A DNA stretch of 64,000 bases from Stomoxys calcitrans (Eukaryota > Arthropoda > Insecta > Diptera > Muscidae). The notes below the pieces were generated by a model. It saw nothing but the letters and a program-made list of their open reading frames with translations. It made no database searches and had not been told where the DNA came from. Location of the stretch: NCBI RefSeq assembly GCF_963082655.1, contig NC_081552.1, positions 97,391,592-97,455,591 of the forward strand. The letters are read 5' to 3'. This document shows positions 45,192 to 57,019 of the stretch, piece by piece; within the stretch, counting starts at the first letter, position 1, and every line of letters begins with the position of its first letter. The position numbers and the translations under genes are program-made.

Positions 45192-48100
45192 CTAGCTGAC
45201 CCGGGCCCGCTCCGCTGCGCCCTTTTTTACTTTATATGGAACAAAAGTTTCCTTGGAATATTTATTTTCGACAATTAAAAAGCTTTTAATGAAATATCAT
45301 GCTACGAAAATAGTATATAGCTGGACTAACAGTTTAACAATATAAGTGCCTTTATCTAAATCCCATATGGTCTTTATTGGTCTACGAATTAAAGTATGGA
45401 TATAAGGTGTACTCCATTCTTAAAATACTTTATTTCAGCCTGTCTACTCATGATTTCTGATTTTGCGGTGTTTTCGGGGGAGAGGTGGTCCCCCAGATAC
45501 TTGGCCCTGAAAAAATATCAGCATCGTGCTCTTCTCTCAATACCAATTATTTAAACCCCAAATTGCCATTGGCTTAAGCGGAGTTTACAGGATGAAGCGT
45601 CCCCCAAACACATGGCCCCAAAATAGGTTATCAAATTCGTTTTCTAATCTTAAAAACCTTTCATTTGAGCCACATAGTGGCATGGTCGAAAAATTTTTTT
45701 CCTTTGGGGATGTTTTGGGAAAGGGGTGATGCCCATAATACATGGTCCTAAATTTGGATATCAAATACGTATTCTACTCCCTTTATTTGAGTCCCATATT
45801 GCGATGGTCACTAAAAAATTGCTGTGTGTGGGGTATTTTGGGAAAGGGGTAGACCCCCAGAAAATTGGTCCCCAAATTGGGTTTCAATTCTTGCTCTAAC
45901 CCCAATTCCTTTCATTTATGCTCCACATTGACATGGTCGGTAAATATGCCCGTCTTAGGGGTGTTTTGGCGATTGTGGTGGTCCCCCAAACACTAAGCCC
46001 AGAAAATATATCAGCAACATGCTCTACTCTCATGTACCTTTGTGTCATTTATTTGAACCCCATATTGACATTGGCCTCAAAATTGGATATCAAATTCGTT
46101 TTCTAATCTCATTTAATCTCATTTATTGCAAAAGTCAGCAAATATGTCCGGTTTGAGGTATGGGTCCTAAAAACTATGAATATTTAGTTCCACTGTCTTG
46201 AAGACCCAAATTGTCTTGATGAACAAATACTTCCTACTTGAGGTTTGTTATGGTGGTGAGACGTCCGCTAGACAGTTGGCCTCTAATGTTGATATCAGAT
46301 ACGTGGTCTACTCCCACATACCTTTAATTTGAGCCCCATATTTCCATAGTCGGCAAACATAACCAGCTTGGAGGTGTTTTGTGGGATGTGCGGCCACTCA
46401 GTGAGTTGGCTTTGAAAATATATATGGGATTCGTGTTCCACTCTAAAAACCCTCTTAGTTGAGCCTTATATTGCAATTGTCAGCAAAAACTTACTATTTG
46501 GGTGGTGTTGTGGGGGTGGGGTGGCCCCATAGACACTTTTCCCGAATATTGATATCAAATTTGTGCTTTACTCCCGAAGATCTTTTATTTGAGCCCCATA
46601 TTGCTATGGTAGTAAATTTGTCTCCTTCAGGTGATGTTTTTGGTGAGAGACGGCTCCCAAACACTTGGTCCCATATTTGGATATCAGATTCGTTTTCTAC
46701 ATTCAAATGCCTTTTATTTAAGCCCCATATTCCCATGGTCAGTAAATAAGTCCTGTTTGGGGGGTGTTTTGGGGAAGGGGTAGACGCCCAGAAATTTGGT
46801 CCCGAAAATGGGTATCAATTCTTGCTCTACCCCCCAATTCCTTTCATTTAAGCTCCACATTGACATTGTCGTTAAATATACCCGATTTAGGGGTGTTTTG
46901 GGGTTCGGGGTGATCCCCCTTGTTTTCTTATCCTAAATACCTTTTATTTGAGTCCCATATTGTCGTGATTGGTCTAAATATATGTGTGGTAGGTTTTAGT
47001 GTGGGGCAGCCCACCTAAGTACCCCATCTGAAATTTGTATACCAAATTTGTATTATACCCACCACCGAAGGATGGGGGTATATTCATTTTGTCATTCCGT
47101 TTGCAACACATCGAAATATCCATTTCCGACCCTATAAAGTATATATATTCTTGATCAGCGTAAAAATCTAAGACGATCTAGACATGTCCGTCCGTCTGTC
47201 TGTTGAAATCACGCTACAGTCTTTAAAAATAGAGATATTGAGCTGAAATTTTGCACTGATCCTTTTTTTGTCCATAAGCAGGTTAAGTTCAAAGATGGGC
47301 TATATCTTCATATAGCCCCCATATAGACCGATCCGCCTTTTTAGGGTCTTAGGCCCATAAAAGCCACATTTATTATCCGATTTTGTAGAAATTTGGGACA
47401 GTGAGTTGTCTTAGGCCCTTCAACTTTCTTCGTTAAATTGGCCCAGATCGGTTCAGATTTGGATATAGCTGCCATATAGACCGATCCTCCGATTTAGGGT
47501 CTAAGGCCCACAAAAGCCACATTTATTATCCGATTTTGATGAAATTCGGGACAGTGAATTGTGTGATTTTGTGTAATTTGGCTCAGATCGGTCGAGATTT
47601 GGATATAGCTGCCATATAGATCGATCCTCCGATTTATGGTGTAAGGCCCATAAAAGCCACATTCATTATCCGATTTTGCTGAAATTTGGGACAGTGAGTT
47701 GTGTTAGGCCTTTTTACATATTTCTTCAATTTGGTCCAGATCGGTTCATATTTGGATATAGGTGCCATATAGACCGATTTCTTGATTTATGGTTTTGGGC
47801 CCATAAAATGCTCATTTATTTTCCGATTTCGCCGAAATTTGGGACAGTGAGTTTAGTGAAGCCCCTTGATATACTTCTGCAATATCGCACAGATCGGTCC
47901 AGATTTGAATATAGCTGCCATATAGACCGATATCTAGGTTTTATTGTCCGATGTCGCTGAAATTTGAGACAGGGAGTTTGGTTAGGCTCTTCGACGTCCT
48001 TCTTCAATTTTGCCCAGATCGGTCCAGATTTGAATATAGCTGCCATATAGACCGATCTCACGATTTCAGGTTTAGGGCCCATAAAAGAGGCATTTATTGT

Positions 48101-48722
48101 CCGATTTCGCCAAAATTTGGGACAGTGCTTTGTGTTAGGCTCTTCGACATGTTTATGTAAGTTGGCCCAAATCGGTCCAGATTTGGGTATAGCTGCCATG
48201 TAGACCGATATCGCAATTTAAAGTCTTGGCCCCATAAAAGGCGCATTTATAGTCCGATTTCACTGAAATTTGACACAGTGACTTATGTTCGGCTTTTCGA
48301 CTTCCGTGTCGTATATAGTTCAGATCGGTATGAGGTATATGAATATAAGGTATGAAATTTTCACCGAATTTTGATTAAAGGTGGTTTACATATATACCCG
48401 AGGTGTTGGGTATCCAAAGTTCGGCCCGGTCGAACTTAATGCCTTTTTACTTGTTTTTAGGGTACTATATGAGAGCACATAAAATTTCGCTTAAATCGCA
48501 CCACCCATCTCCGAGATCTGGCGTTTCTGAGGATAAGCGTAAGGGGTAAGGTCCGCCCTCCCTTTAGATATCAAAAAATGTAGTACCCTACTTTCACCAC
48601 GGGGTCATTATGCACCATCTGTGAAAATTTCAAGAAAACCGGTTCAGCCGTTTCTGAGTCTATAAGGAACACACAAACAAACAAATCTACAAACAAACAC
48701 AAATTGATTTTCATAAATAAGA
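45192..48722 (-). mobile_element. Family C Helitron-like element, complete ends, with nested family B
   Basis: On the minus strand, 5' TCTTATTTATGAAAATC at 48722 and 3' CAGCTAG ending at 45192, flanked by A before TC and T after CTAG, the hallmark of Helitron insertion into AT. CCCCATA starts at 46334, 46464, 46594 and 46723 give a 129-130 bp period. Without the 1.4 kb family B insertion it is about 2.1 kb. No Rep/helicase, so it is non-autonomous. Confidence 0.8.
47055..48455 (-). mobile_element. Family B element nested in Helitron C
   Basis: From ATACCCACCACC (47055) to ACTTGTT (48455), 1401 bp, with tail block, about seven monomers and hairpin TTCGGCCCGGTCGAA. Deleting it rejoins TTTGTATT+TTTAGGGTAC, matching the uninterrupted family C copy at 28084-28100 with its five Ts. 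Insertion between Ts without target duplication is what is known for Helentron-type elements. Confidence 0.9.
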
Positions 48723-50437
48723 TTGCCATAAGTATAAATATTTAATAATGGATGAAAAACTACTCAGTCGAGACAGCCTAAATGAAAAAACGATAGTAAT
48801 ACTAATAATAAATTACATAAAAACAGATATATTTAAAAAATTTTCAAAATTAACTTTTTAGAATAAAACAGTTTTGCGAATAATGATTTCGTTAAGTGTT
48901 ATGTAGGAAAAACATTAATGAAATTTGATGAGCCAAGTTGGGGCCAGTTGAACGAAAAAATTTATAAATAGTGTGTTGGCAAGCAGTACAAAATATAGCT
49001 CTGACTTTATGACTAAATGTCACCACCGAGGGGTCAGCTTCTGCCCCCAGTAGCTACCACAATTGTCAATAAAAAAATTTCAGGTACATTTACCAATTTT
49101 ACAGTAACAAAATAATTTTGGGGATTTTTCGATTTTGAAAAAAGTAAAATCCTGGCTACATCCCTTAAGGCAGCTTTATGTAAATATGGCCTGATAAAGA
49201 CCATATTCCGATCAGATATCGACTGGCTTTATAAAACTCCCTGTACAAAATTTCAGGGAAATTCAAACATGATGCGAATTGGTCCATTCAAAAACTTAGC
49301 CTGCGTATGGAGAAAATAAGAGTCGTTGGTAGGCAGCATTATACATTAACGGGTTTTTGAGAGCTCAATAATGATTGCAAGATACGGATATCACTTAGTC
49401 GTTTTCGATCGAAACCAACGATCCAGAACATATAGTAGGATCCAAATAAATATTTACAGCATTTGCGAAACGATGCAGATGACAAATTGAAAATATTGTA
49501 TAATGTTATTTCCCAAGTTATTTAGCTCTTATCCCAAAACGATTTACTTTTCTCAGTGATAAAGACCCAAGCAAAGTACTGCTGCCTTAACTTTCCTACA
49601 GTTTTTGATTTTGCACCAACTGAAATATATTTAAAAGCTAACTTTTTGCATTTGTTAGCCAGTTCTTAAAAAGTAGAAAAATGTGTGACGTGTCCCATAG
49701 AACTTGCACTAGTGTACAAGAGAGGACACAACCCTAGCACGTATAACTCACATGAACTTGCGATTCTGATGGAATACTGCGGGGTAAAGTTTTTGCTTGC
49801 ATGTCTGCGAATGACAATTGAAGCTAAAATTGAAAATCAAATGCATTTTCCCACGCCTCCACACTTTAGGTTACACACAAAAACGGATCGAGGGTAAGTA
49901 AAGTTCCTTGGCATTATTAAAAGGAAAGCAACGAAGTGAAATGCAGTAGATTTCTAACTTTTTGATTGTAAATTAAATTAAAGAACTCTGCAAATTACTA
50001 CAGGGCTCAGAGCAAAAATGTAGAAAGAAAACTTTCGCCGCAACTTAACAATGAACAGAAAATTGGTGTTGCCGGACGAGGGGGTAGAACAAATCCCATT
50101 AAAAAGTTAATAAGAACTACGACCATCAATTTGATTTTAATAAATAACCCCAAAAAATACTTTGCCTAGCAACAAAATTTGGTGCTTTAAGCCAAACCAA
50201 ACTTGGCCACTTAAATGTCAACATCGACCTCAGGCCGGCAACAAATTTTCGTTTTGTGGGCAGCAAATTAATAAAAGCAACAATTAAATAAAGGCAAAAA
50301 AAAAAAAATTATTATAGGGTTTTGCATAAATTTCATTATCGTCAACATCACTTGACCCACCACTAACTTTTCATCAACATGGTAGTTACAATATTTGCTT
50401 GCCTGGCAATACTTTTCGCGTTTCCCCCTTTAGCATA
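48723..50437. other. Largest low-repeat island, no recognised gene
   Basis: About 1.7 kb without the family A-D cores. One 70-codon frame (GTG-started, 49685-49897; open from about 49670) reads RGHNPSTYNSHELAILMEYC and resembles no family I know. It runs over an excellent splice donor (GAGGGTAAGTAAAG; GTAAGT at 49894-49899), so it could be a host exon ending at 49893; a convincing acceptor is not visible. Fragments such as ATCACTTGACCCACCACTAAC show no further frame. Most likely intron or intergenic host DNA. Confidence 0.4.
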
Positions 50438-51076
50438 AACAAGTTAAAGCGTGATAAGTTCTGCCCACTACCACCACCATGAACTCTGCAAAAAATGTGT
50501 ACAAAATAAACTTAGTCGAAGGGCATAATTTTATTCTACATACCAAATTTCTTTCGAACCAACAAAAATTAAAGCTTCTAGAAACCGAACATTTGGCAGA
50601 GTTGGAAGTCATAACGGAACACCTCCTGCAAAATTTCAGCCAAATCGGAAAAATATTGAGTCTTGTAAGGGCTCAAGAAGTTAAATCGGGAGATCGGTTT
50701 ATATGGGGGCTTGGAAGTCATAACAAAACACTACATGCTCAATGTCAGCCAAATCGGACAAAAATCAAAAAGTCAAATCGGGAGATCAGTTTATATTGTA
50801 GCTATATCTAAATCTGGACCGATATGGCCCATTTCTAATCTCCAAAGACCAACATCAATACTAAGTATCTGTGCAAAATTTCATGCGGCTAGCTTTACGC
50901 GTTCGACCGCTATCGTGATATCGAGAGACGGACGGCCGGACATGGCTAGATCGACTCAGAGCGTCGTGACGATCAAGAATATATACACTTTATGGGGTCT
51001 TAGACAAATAATTCGAAGTGTTACAAACGAAATGACTAGATTAGTATACCCCCATCCTATAGTGGTGGGTATAAAA
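50438..51076 (+). mobile_element. Family A' element
   Basis: Head ACAAGTTAAAGCGTGATAAG with a decayed hairpin (TTCTGCCCACTACC), then CGAAGGGCATAATTTTATT, three diverged monomers, GAGACGGACGGCCGGACATG in place of a long microsatellite, and a tail ending AGTGGTGGGTATAAAA. Parallel to the copy at 7609-8339. The 110- and 123-codon frames here are monomer-derived. Confidence 0.65.
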
Positions 51077-51179
51077 TTGTAGCGACTGTTTTATGGCCGC
51101 GCCATTTAGAAATTGGCCATTATTCCAGCCGCTGTGTGGAACACACCAAGTCAGCTTTGCAAGTGTATATAGCAATAAA
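51077..51179. other. Short non-repeat spacer
   Basis: About 100 bp (TGGCCGCGCCATTTAG, GTCAGCTTTGCAAGTG) between two DINE-like elements. No gene seen. Confidence 0.4.
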
Positions 51180-52392
51180 TAACAAGTAAAACGGCGTTAA
51201 GTTCGGCCGGCCTGAATTTTGGATATCCACCACCTCGGGTATATATATAAACCACCTGTCATCAAAATCCGGTGTAAATTGCATACCTTATGTCCCATAG
51301 CAGATATATCGAAATATGTTCCGATTTGGACCAAATACTTATCGGTACAATTGTGTATAACAAAATATTGGTTTTTTAAAAGCTACAACTAAAAATAAAC
51401 CGATCTGAGCCACATGCGACACGGATGTCGAAAAGCCTAACACAACGAACTGTCTCAAATCTCGGTGAAATCGGACAATAAATGCGCCTTTTATGGGCCC
51501 AAAACCTTAATTTGAGAGATCGGTCTATATGGCAGCTATATTCAAATCTGCATAGATCTGGGCCAAATTAAAGAAGGACGTCGAAGCGCCTAACGCAACT
51601 CACTGTCTCAAATTTCGGCGACATCGGACAATAAATGCGCCTTTTATGGCCCCAAAACATAAAACCGAGAGATCGGTCTATATGGCAGCTATACCCTAAT
51701 CTGGACCGATCTGTGCCAAACTAACCAAGGATGTTGAGGAGCCAGCAAATTTCACTGTCCCAAATTTCAGCAAAATCGGATAATAAATGTGGCTTTGATG
51801 GGCCTAAGACCCTAATTCGGAGGATCGGTCTATATGGCAGCTATATCCAAATCTGAATCGATCTGGGCGAAATTAACGAAGGATGTCGAAGGGCTTAACA
51901 TAACTCACTGTCCCAAATTTCAGCAAAATCGGATAATAAATGTGGCTTTTATGAGCATAAGAACCTAAATCGGAGGATCGGTCTATATGGCAACTATATC
52001 CAAATCTGGACCGATCTAAGCCAAATTGACGAAGGATGTCGAAGGGCCTAACAACTCACTGCCCCAAATTTCAGCGAAATCGGATAATAAATGTGGCATT
52101 TATGGGCCTAAGACCCTAAATCGGCTGTTCGGTATATAGGGGGGCTATATCAAGATATAGTCCGATATAGCCCATATTCGAACTTCACCTGCTTATGGAC
52201 AAGAAAAGAATCTGCGCAAAGTTCCAGCTCAATATCTTTGATTTTAAAGACTGTAGCGTGATTTCAGCAGACAAACGGAGAGACGGACCTACATGTCTAG
52301 ATCGTCTTAGATTTTTACGCTGATCAAGAATATATATACTTTATAGGGTCGGAAATGGATATTTCGATGTGTTGCAAACGGAATGACAAAAT
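51180..52392 (+). mobile_element. Family B element, plus, missing its last ~40 bp
   Basis: Head AACAAGTAAAACGGCGTTAAG, hairpin degraded to TTCGGCCGGCCTGAA, about six monomers, a short tract and GATCAAGAATATATATAC. It stops after CGGAATGACAAAATG without the terminal GGTGGTGGGTAT. Confidence 0.75.
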
Positions 52393-52433
52393 GAAGCCCG
52401 AATCGGCATTCCTACATCATTAAATGGCTTTTT

Positions 52434-53838
52434 ATACCCACCACCGACGGATGGGGGTATATTCATTTTGTCATTCCGTTTGTAACACAACGAAGTATCC
52501 ATTTCCGACCCTATAAGGTATATATATTCTTGATCAGCGTAAAAATCTAAGACGATCTAGACATGTCCGTCCGTCTGTCTGTCGAAATCACGCTACAGTC
52601 TTCAAAAATAGAGATATTGAGCTGAAACTTTGCACAGATTCTTTTTTTGTCCATAGGCAGGTTAAGTTCGAAGATGGGCTATATCGGACTATATTTTGAT
52701 ATAGCCCCCATATAGACCGATCGGCCGATTTAGGGTCTTAGGCCCATAAAAGCCACATTTACTATCCGATTTTGCTGAAATTTGGGACAGTGAGTTGTGT
52801 TAGGCCCTTCAAAATTGTTCTTCAATTTGGCTCAGATCGGTTCAGATTTGGATATAGCTGCCATATAGGCCGATCCTCCGATTTAGGGCCTTAGGCCCAT
52901 AACAGCCGCATTTATTATCCGATTTTGCTGAAATTTGGGACAGTACGTTGCCTTAGGCCCTTCGAGATCCTCCGTCAATATGGCTCAGATCGGTTCAAAT
53001 TTGGATATAGCTGCCATATAGACCGATCCTCCGATTTAGGGTCTTAGGCCCATAAAAGCCACATTTATTATCCGATTTTGCTGAAATTTGGGACAGTGAG
53101 TTTTGTTAGGCCCTTCAACATTTTCCGTCAATTTGGCTCAGATCGGGCCAGATTTGGATATAGCTGCCATATAGACCGATCCTCCAATTTAGGGTCTTAG
53201 GCCCATAAAAGCCACATTTATTATCCGATTTTGCGGAAATTAGGGACAGTGAGTTGTGTTAGGCCCTTTAGTATCTTCCGTCAATTTGGCTCAGATCGAT
53301 CTAGATTTAGATATAGCTGCCATATAGACCGATCTCTCGGTTTTAGGTTTTGGGGCCATTAAAAGCGCATTTGTTGTCCGATGATGCCGAAATTTGGGAC
53401 AAAGAGCTAAGATAAGCCCCTCCGCATATTTCTGCAATTTGGTCTAGATCGATCAAGATTTGCATATAGCTGCCATACAGACCGATCTCTCGATTTGAAG
53501 TCTTGGCCCCATAAAAGGCACTTTTTTAATCCGATTGCACTGAAATTTGACACATTGACTTATGTTAGTCTTTTCGACATCCGTGTCGTATATAGATCAG
53601 ATCGGTTTATTTTAAGATATAGCTATTAAAAAGACCAATATTTTGTTATATACAATTGAACAATGACTATTATTGTATTACTATTTGGTCCAAATCGTAA
53701 CATATATTGATATAGCTGCTATGGGGCATAAGGTATGAGTTTTGCACCGGATTTTGACTAAAGGTGGTTTACATATATATGCGAGGTGGTGGGTATCCTA
53801 AGTTCGGCCCGGCCGAACTTAACGCGTTTTTACTTGTT
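52434..53838 (-). mobile_element. Family B element, minus, complete
   Basis: ATACCCACCACCGACGG at 52434, tail block, about seven monomers and head hairpin TTCGGCCCGGCCGAA with TTTTTACTTGTT at 53838; 1405 bp, the same size as the nested copy at 47055-48455. It faces the preceding plus-strand copy tail to tail across a 41-bp spacer. Confidence 0.85.
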
Positions 53839-54388
53839 GATATTAGACTTTTCATTCAGCTGAAGTGTTGTGGATCACTGTACTCAGAGTCAAGACTTCT
53901 TCTTAGTTCAATATTAACCCGAATCACCTTAAAGTTTGCCGTTTAATATTTTTGGACGGGTTATTCAATATTTTTTATGATTCTAAGTGTGCTTCGATGG
54001 AAAAGTTCAAGTGGTGGGTGATGGATGGAGAAGATCAAGGCGCTTGAAACGCTATTCTACCCCGGCAAGTGGAACAAATGTGCTGTCATAACCAATTAAA
54101 TTAAAGTGAGAAATATGCTGTTGCCATATGGCAACACCGGGTATGTTTGGGTACAGAAATTTTGTTGAAAAAATGTCAGATATTTCTGCATTTTGTTGAA
54201 GTATGAATATATAAAGCTTATTTTCAACATTTTAAGATAGTCGATTATGTCATATCGGATAAAAATTTTGCTGTATAGGGGCTCACGAAACCAATTTGTG
54301 AAACTCGCTAATATGGCAGCCAGAGACGTAGACAGGGGGGCACAGGCGGCGAAAAGCGGACGTAATATTTTCTAAAGATAAAATTTAA
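53839..54388. other. Low-repeat segment, no gene seen
   Basis: 550 bp without recognised repeat cores. It holds a 16-bp perfect palindrome GTTGCCATATGGCAAC at 54120-54135. Short frames only. Confidence 0.4.
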
Positions 54389-55171
54389 AAACAAGTACAA
54401 AAGCGTGCTAAGTTCAGCCGTGCCGAGTCTTATATACTCCCACCATGGATCGCATTTGTCGAGTATCTCTTTGCCAGGTATCTCTTTATAGGCAAACAAA
54501 GTATTAAAGAAAATATTGGGTTGCCCAAAAAGTAATTGCGGATTTTTTAAAAGATAGTACGCATATTTAATAAAACTAAGAATGAACTTTAATCAAATAT
54601 ACTTTTTTACACTTTTTTTCAAAAGCAAGCTAAAAGTAACAGCTGATAACTGACAGAAGAAAGAATGCAATTAAAGAGTCACAAGCTGTGAAAAAATTTG
54701 CCAACGCCGACTATATAAAAAATCCGCAATTACTTTTTGGGCAACCCAATAATTGCTATTGGAGCTATATCAAGTCCGAATCGAGCCCTGATTGAATTGA
54801 TTGTTGGAGACCATAGTGGAAGTCATTGTGTAATATTTCAGCCAATTCGAATAAGAATTGCGTCCTTTAGGGGCTCAAGAAGTAAAATAGAGAGATCGGT
54901 TTACAGGGGAGCTGTATCAGGCTATAGACCGATTCAGACCATATTAAACATGTATGTTGAAGGTCATAGAAGACTCCGTTGTACAAAATTTCAGCCAAAT
55001 CAGATAATATTTCCGCCCTCTAGATGCTCAAGAAGTTTAGATCCCAGACAGGATTATATGGCAGCTATATCAGGTTATATACCTATTTAGACCGTAATTG
55101 GCACAGTTGTTGTAAATCATAACAAAACACCTCGTGCAAAATTTCAGCTAAATCAGATGGCAGTTCTCATC
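54389..55171 (+). mobile_element. Family A element carrying a mariner MITE
   Basis: Head ACAAGTACAAAAGCGTGCTA with a decayed hairpin (TTCAGCCGTGCCGAG), a shortened TCTCTTTATAGGCAAAC block, the MITE at 54516-54749, then monomers from about 54752 (ATTGGAGCTATATCAAG) to about 55170. No microsatellite or tail. The sequence divergence suggests an old copy. Confidence 0.65.
54516..54749. mobile_element. Mariner-derived MITE with TA target duplication
   Basis: 234 bp with ends TTGGGTTGCCCAAAAAGTAA and TTACTTTTTGGGCAACCCAA as perfect inverted repeats, flanked by TA at 54514-54515 and 54750-54751. The interior equals the two outer parts of the mariner at 56109-57019 with the transposase removed. Confidence 0.9.
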
Positions 55172-55430
55172 CGATTTAGCTGAATCGAGAGATGGGTCTG
55201 TATGGCAGCTATATCCAAATTTAATTGAAGATGTATGTTGAAAGGCCTGACAGAACTCACTGTGCCAAATTTTAGCAAAATCAGGAAATAAATGAGCCTT
55301 TTAGTGGCCCAAATCGAGAGATCAGTCAAAATCGGGTAACAAATGTAGCTTTTATGGGCCCAATACCTTCAATCGAGAAATCGGTCTTTATGGCAGCTTT
55401 ATCCAAATCTAGACCGATTGGCGTCAAATT
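55172..55430 (+). repeat. Family B-like monomer fragment
   Basis: Two diverged monomers (ATGGGTCTGTATGGCAGC, GAAATCGGTCTTTATGGC; TAGCTTTTATGGGCCC) with no ends. It is cut by the family A head at 55431. Confidence 0.6.
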
Positions 55431-56108
55431 AAACAAGTAAAAGCGTGCTAAGTTCGGCCGGGTCGAATCTTATATACCCTCCACCATGGATCGCATTTGT
55501 CGAGTTCTTTTCCCGGCGTCTCTTCTTAGGCAAAAAAAGGATAAAAGAAAAGATTTGCTCTGCTATTAGAGCGACTTCAAGAAATATGTCCGGTTCGGAC
55601 CACAATTAAATTATACGTTGGAGACCTGGGTAAAATGTTAGCCAATTCGAATTAAAATTGCACCCTCAAGTGGCTCAAGAAAACAAGGCCCCAGATCGGT
55701 TTATATAGTTGCTATATCAGATTATGAACCGTTTTAAACCATACTTAGCACAGTTGTTGGAAGTCATAACGAAACACGTCGTGCAAATTTTCAGGCAAAT
55801 CGGATAGGAATTGCGCAATCTGGAGGCTCAAGAAATCAAGATCTTAGATCGATCTATATGGCAGCTATATTAAAACATGGACCAATATGGCCCGTTTACA
55901 ATCTCGACCGTCCTACACTAACAAGAAGTATTTGTGCAAAATTTCAAGCGGCTAGCTTTACCTTTCGAAATTTAGCGTGATTTCGACAGACAGATGGGCG
56001 GACATACGGGTGGACCTACGGGCGGGCAGACGGACGTATATGGCTAGATCGACTTAAAATGTCATGACGATCAAGAATATATATACTTTATAGGGTCTTA
56101 GATAAATA

Positions 56109-57019
56109 TTGGGTTTCCCAAAAAGTAATTGTCGGTAATATAGTAGTAATATAGTCGGCGTTGACAAATTTTTGCAACGGCTTGTGACTCTGTAATTGCA
56201 TTCTTTCTTCTGTCAGTTATCAGCTGTTACTTTTAGCTTGCTTTAGAAAAAAAGTGAAAAAAGTCAATTTTAATATGAGTACCACATGTATTGAAAGAAA
56301 TTCATTTAACAAACCGAATCAACGCTTGTGATATGCACCTTAAACGCAATGAATTCGATCCGTTTTTAAAACGAATCATAACTGGAGATGAAAAATGGAT
56401 TATTTACAACAACGTTAGTCGAAAACGATCATGGTCCAAGCATGGTGAACCAGCTCAAACTACTTCAAAGGCTGATATCCACAAAAAGAAGGTTATGCCG
56501 TCTGTTTGGTGGGATTGGAAGGGTGTGGTATATTTTGAGCTGCTTCTAAACGATTAATTTGGATGTTTAACAATTGGACAAATTGAATACAGTCATCAAG
56601 GAGAAGCGACCAGAATTGGTCAATCGTAAAGGTGTCATATTCCACCAGGACAACGCTAGACCGCACACATCTTTGGTCACTCGCCAAAAACTGAGTGAGC
56701 TTGGCTGGGAACTTTTGATGCATCCACCATATAGCCCTGACCTTGCACCATCAGGCTAATATTTATTTCGATCTTTGCAGAACTCCTTAAATGGTAAAAC
56801 TTTCGGCAATGATGAGGCTATAAAATCGCACTTGGTTCAGTTTTTTGCAGACAAAGGCCAGAAGTTCTATGAGTGTGGAATACTAAATTTGCCAGGAAGA
56901 TGGCAAAAGGTTATCGAACAAAATGGCAATTATATATTTGATTAAAGTTCATTCTATGTTTTATTAAAAATGCATTTACTTTCTTTTAAAAATCCGCAAT
57001 TACTTTTTAGGCAACCCAA
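56109..57019 (+). mobile_element. Mariner transposon, defective, with intact ends
   Basis: 911 bp, ends TTGGGTTTCCCAAAAAGTAA and TTACTTTTTAGGCAACCCAA, flanked by TA on both sides. Full mariners are about 1.3 kb, so roughly a third is missing, including the DNA-binding half. It is the parental type for the three MITEs in the window. Confidence 0.9.
56291..56944 (+). pseudogene. Mariner transposase remnant
   Basis: Catalytic-domain pieces: FLKRIITGDEKWIIYNNVSR (first Asp in TGDEKW), MPSVWWDWKGVVYFELL, then after a stop and frameshift QLDKLNTVIKEKRPELV-like sequence, GVIFHQDNARPHTSLVTRQK (second Asp) and MHPPYSPDLAPSG. At the third catalytic position, where mariners have Asp in a PSDY-type motif, the sequence has Gly followed by a stop. 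KTFGNDEAIKSHLVQFFADK and GRWQKVIEQNGNYIFD complete the C-terminus. The N-terminal helix-turn-helix region is deleted. Inactive. Confidence 0.9.

Noticed and set aside
48963..48990. TATAAATA followed by CAGT as a possible RNA polymerase II promoter
   Set aside because: The spacing from the TATA start to the candidate initiator A is only 22 bp, short of the usual ~30, and no gene follows. AT-rich DNA yields such matches by chance.
54120..54135. Perfect 16-bp palindrome GTTGCCATATGGCAAC
   Set aside because: Single occurrence, no partner site or gene nearby, and palindromes of this size occur by chance in tens of kilobases of repeat-rich DNA. Kept only as a note in the spacer entry.
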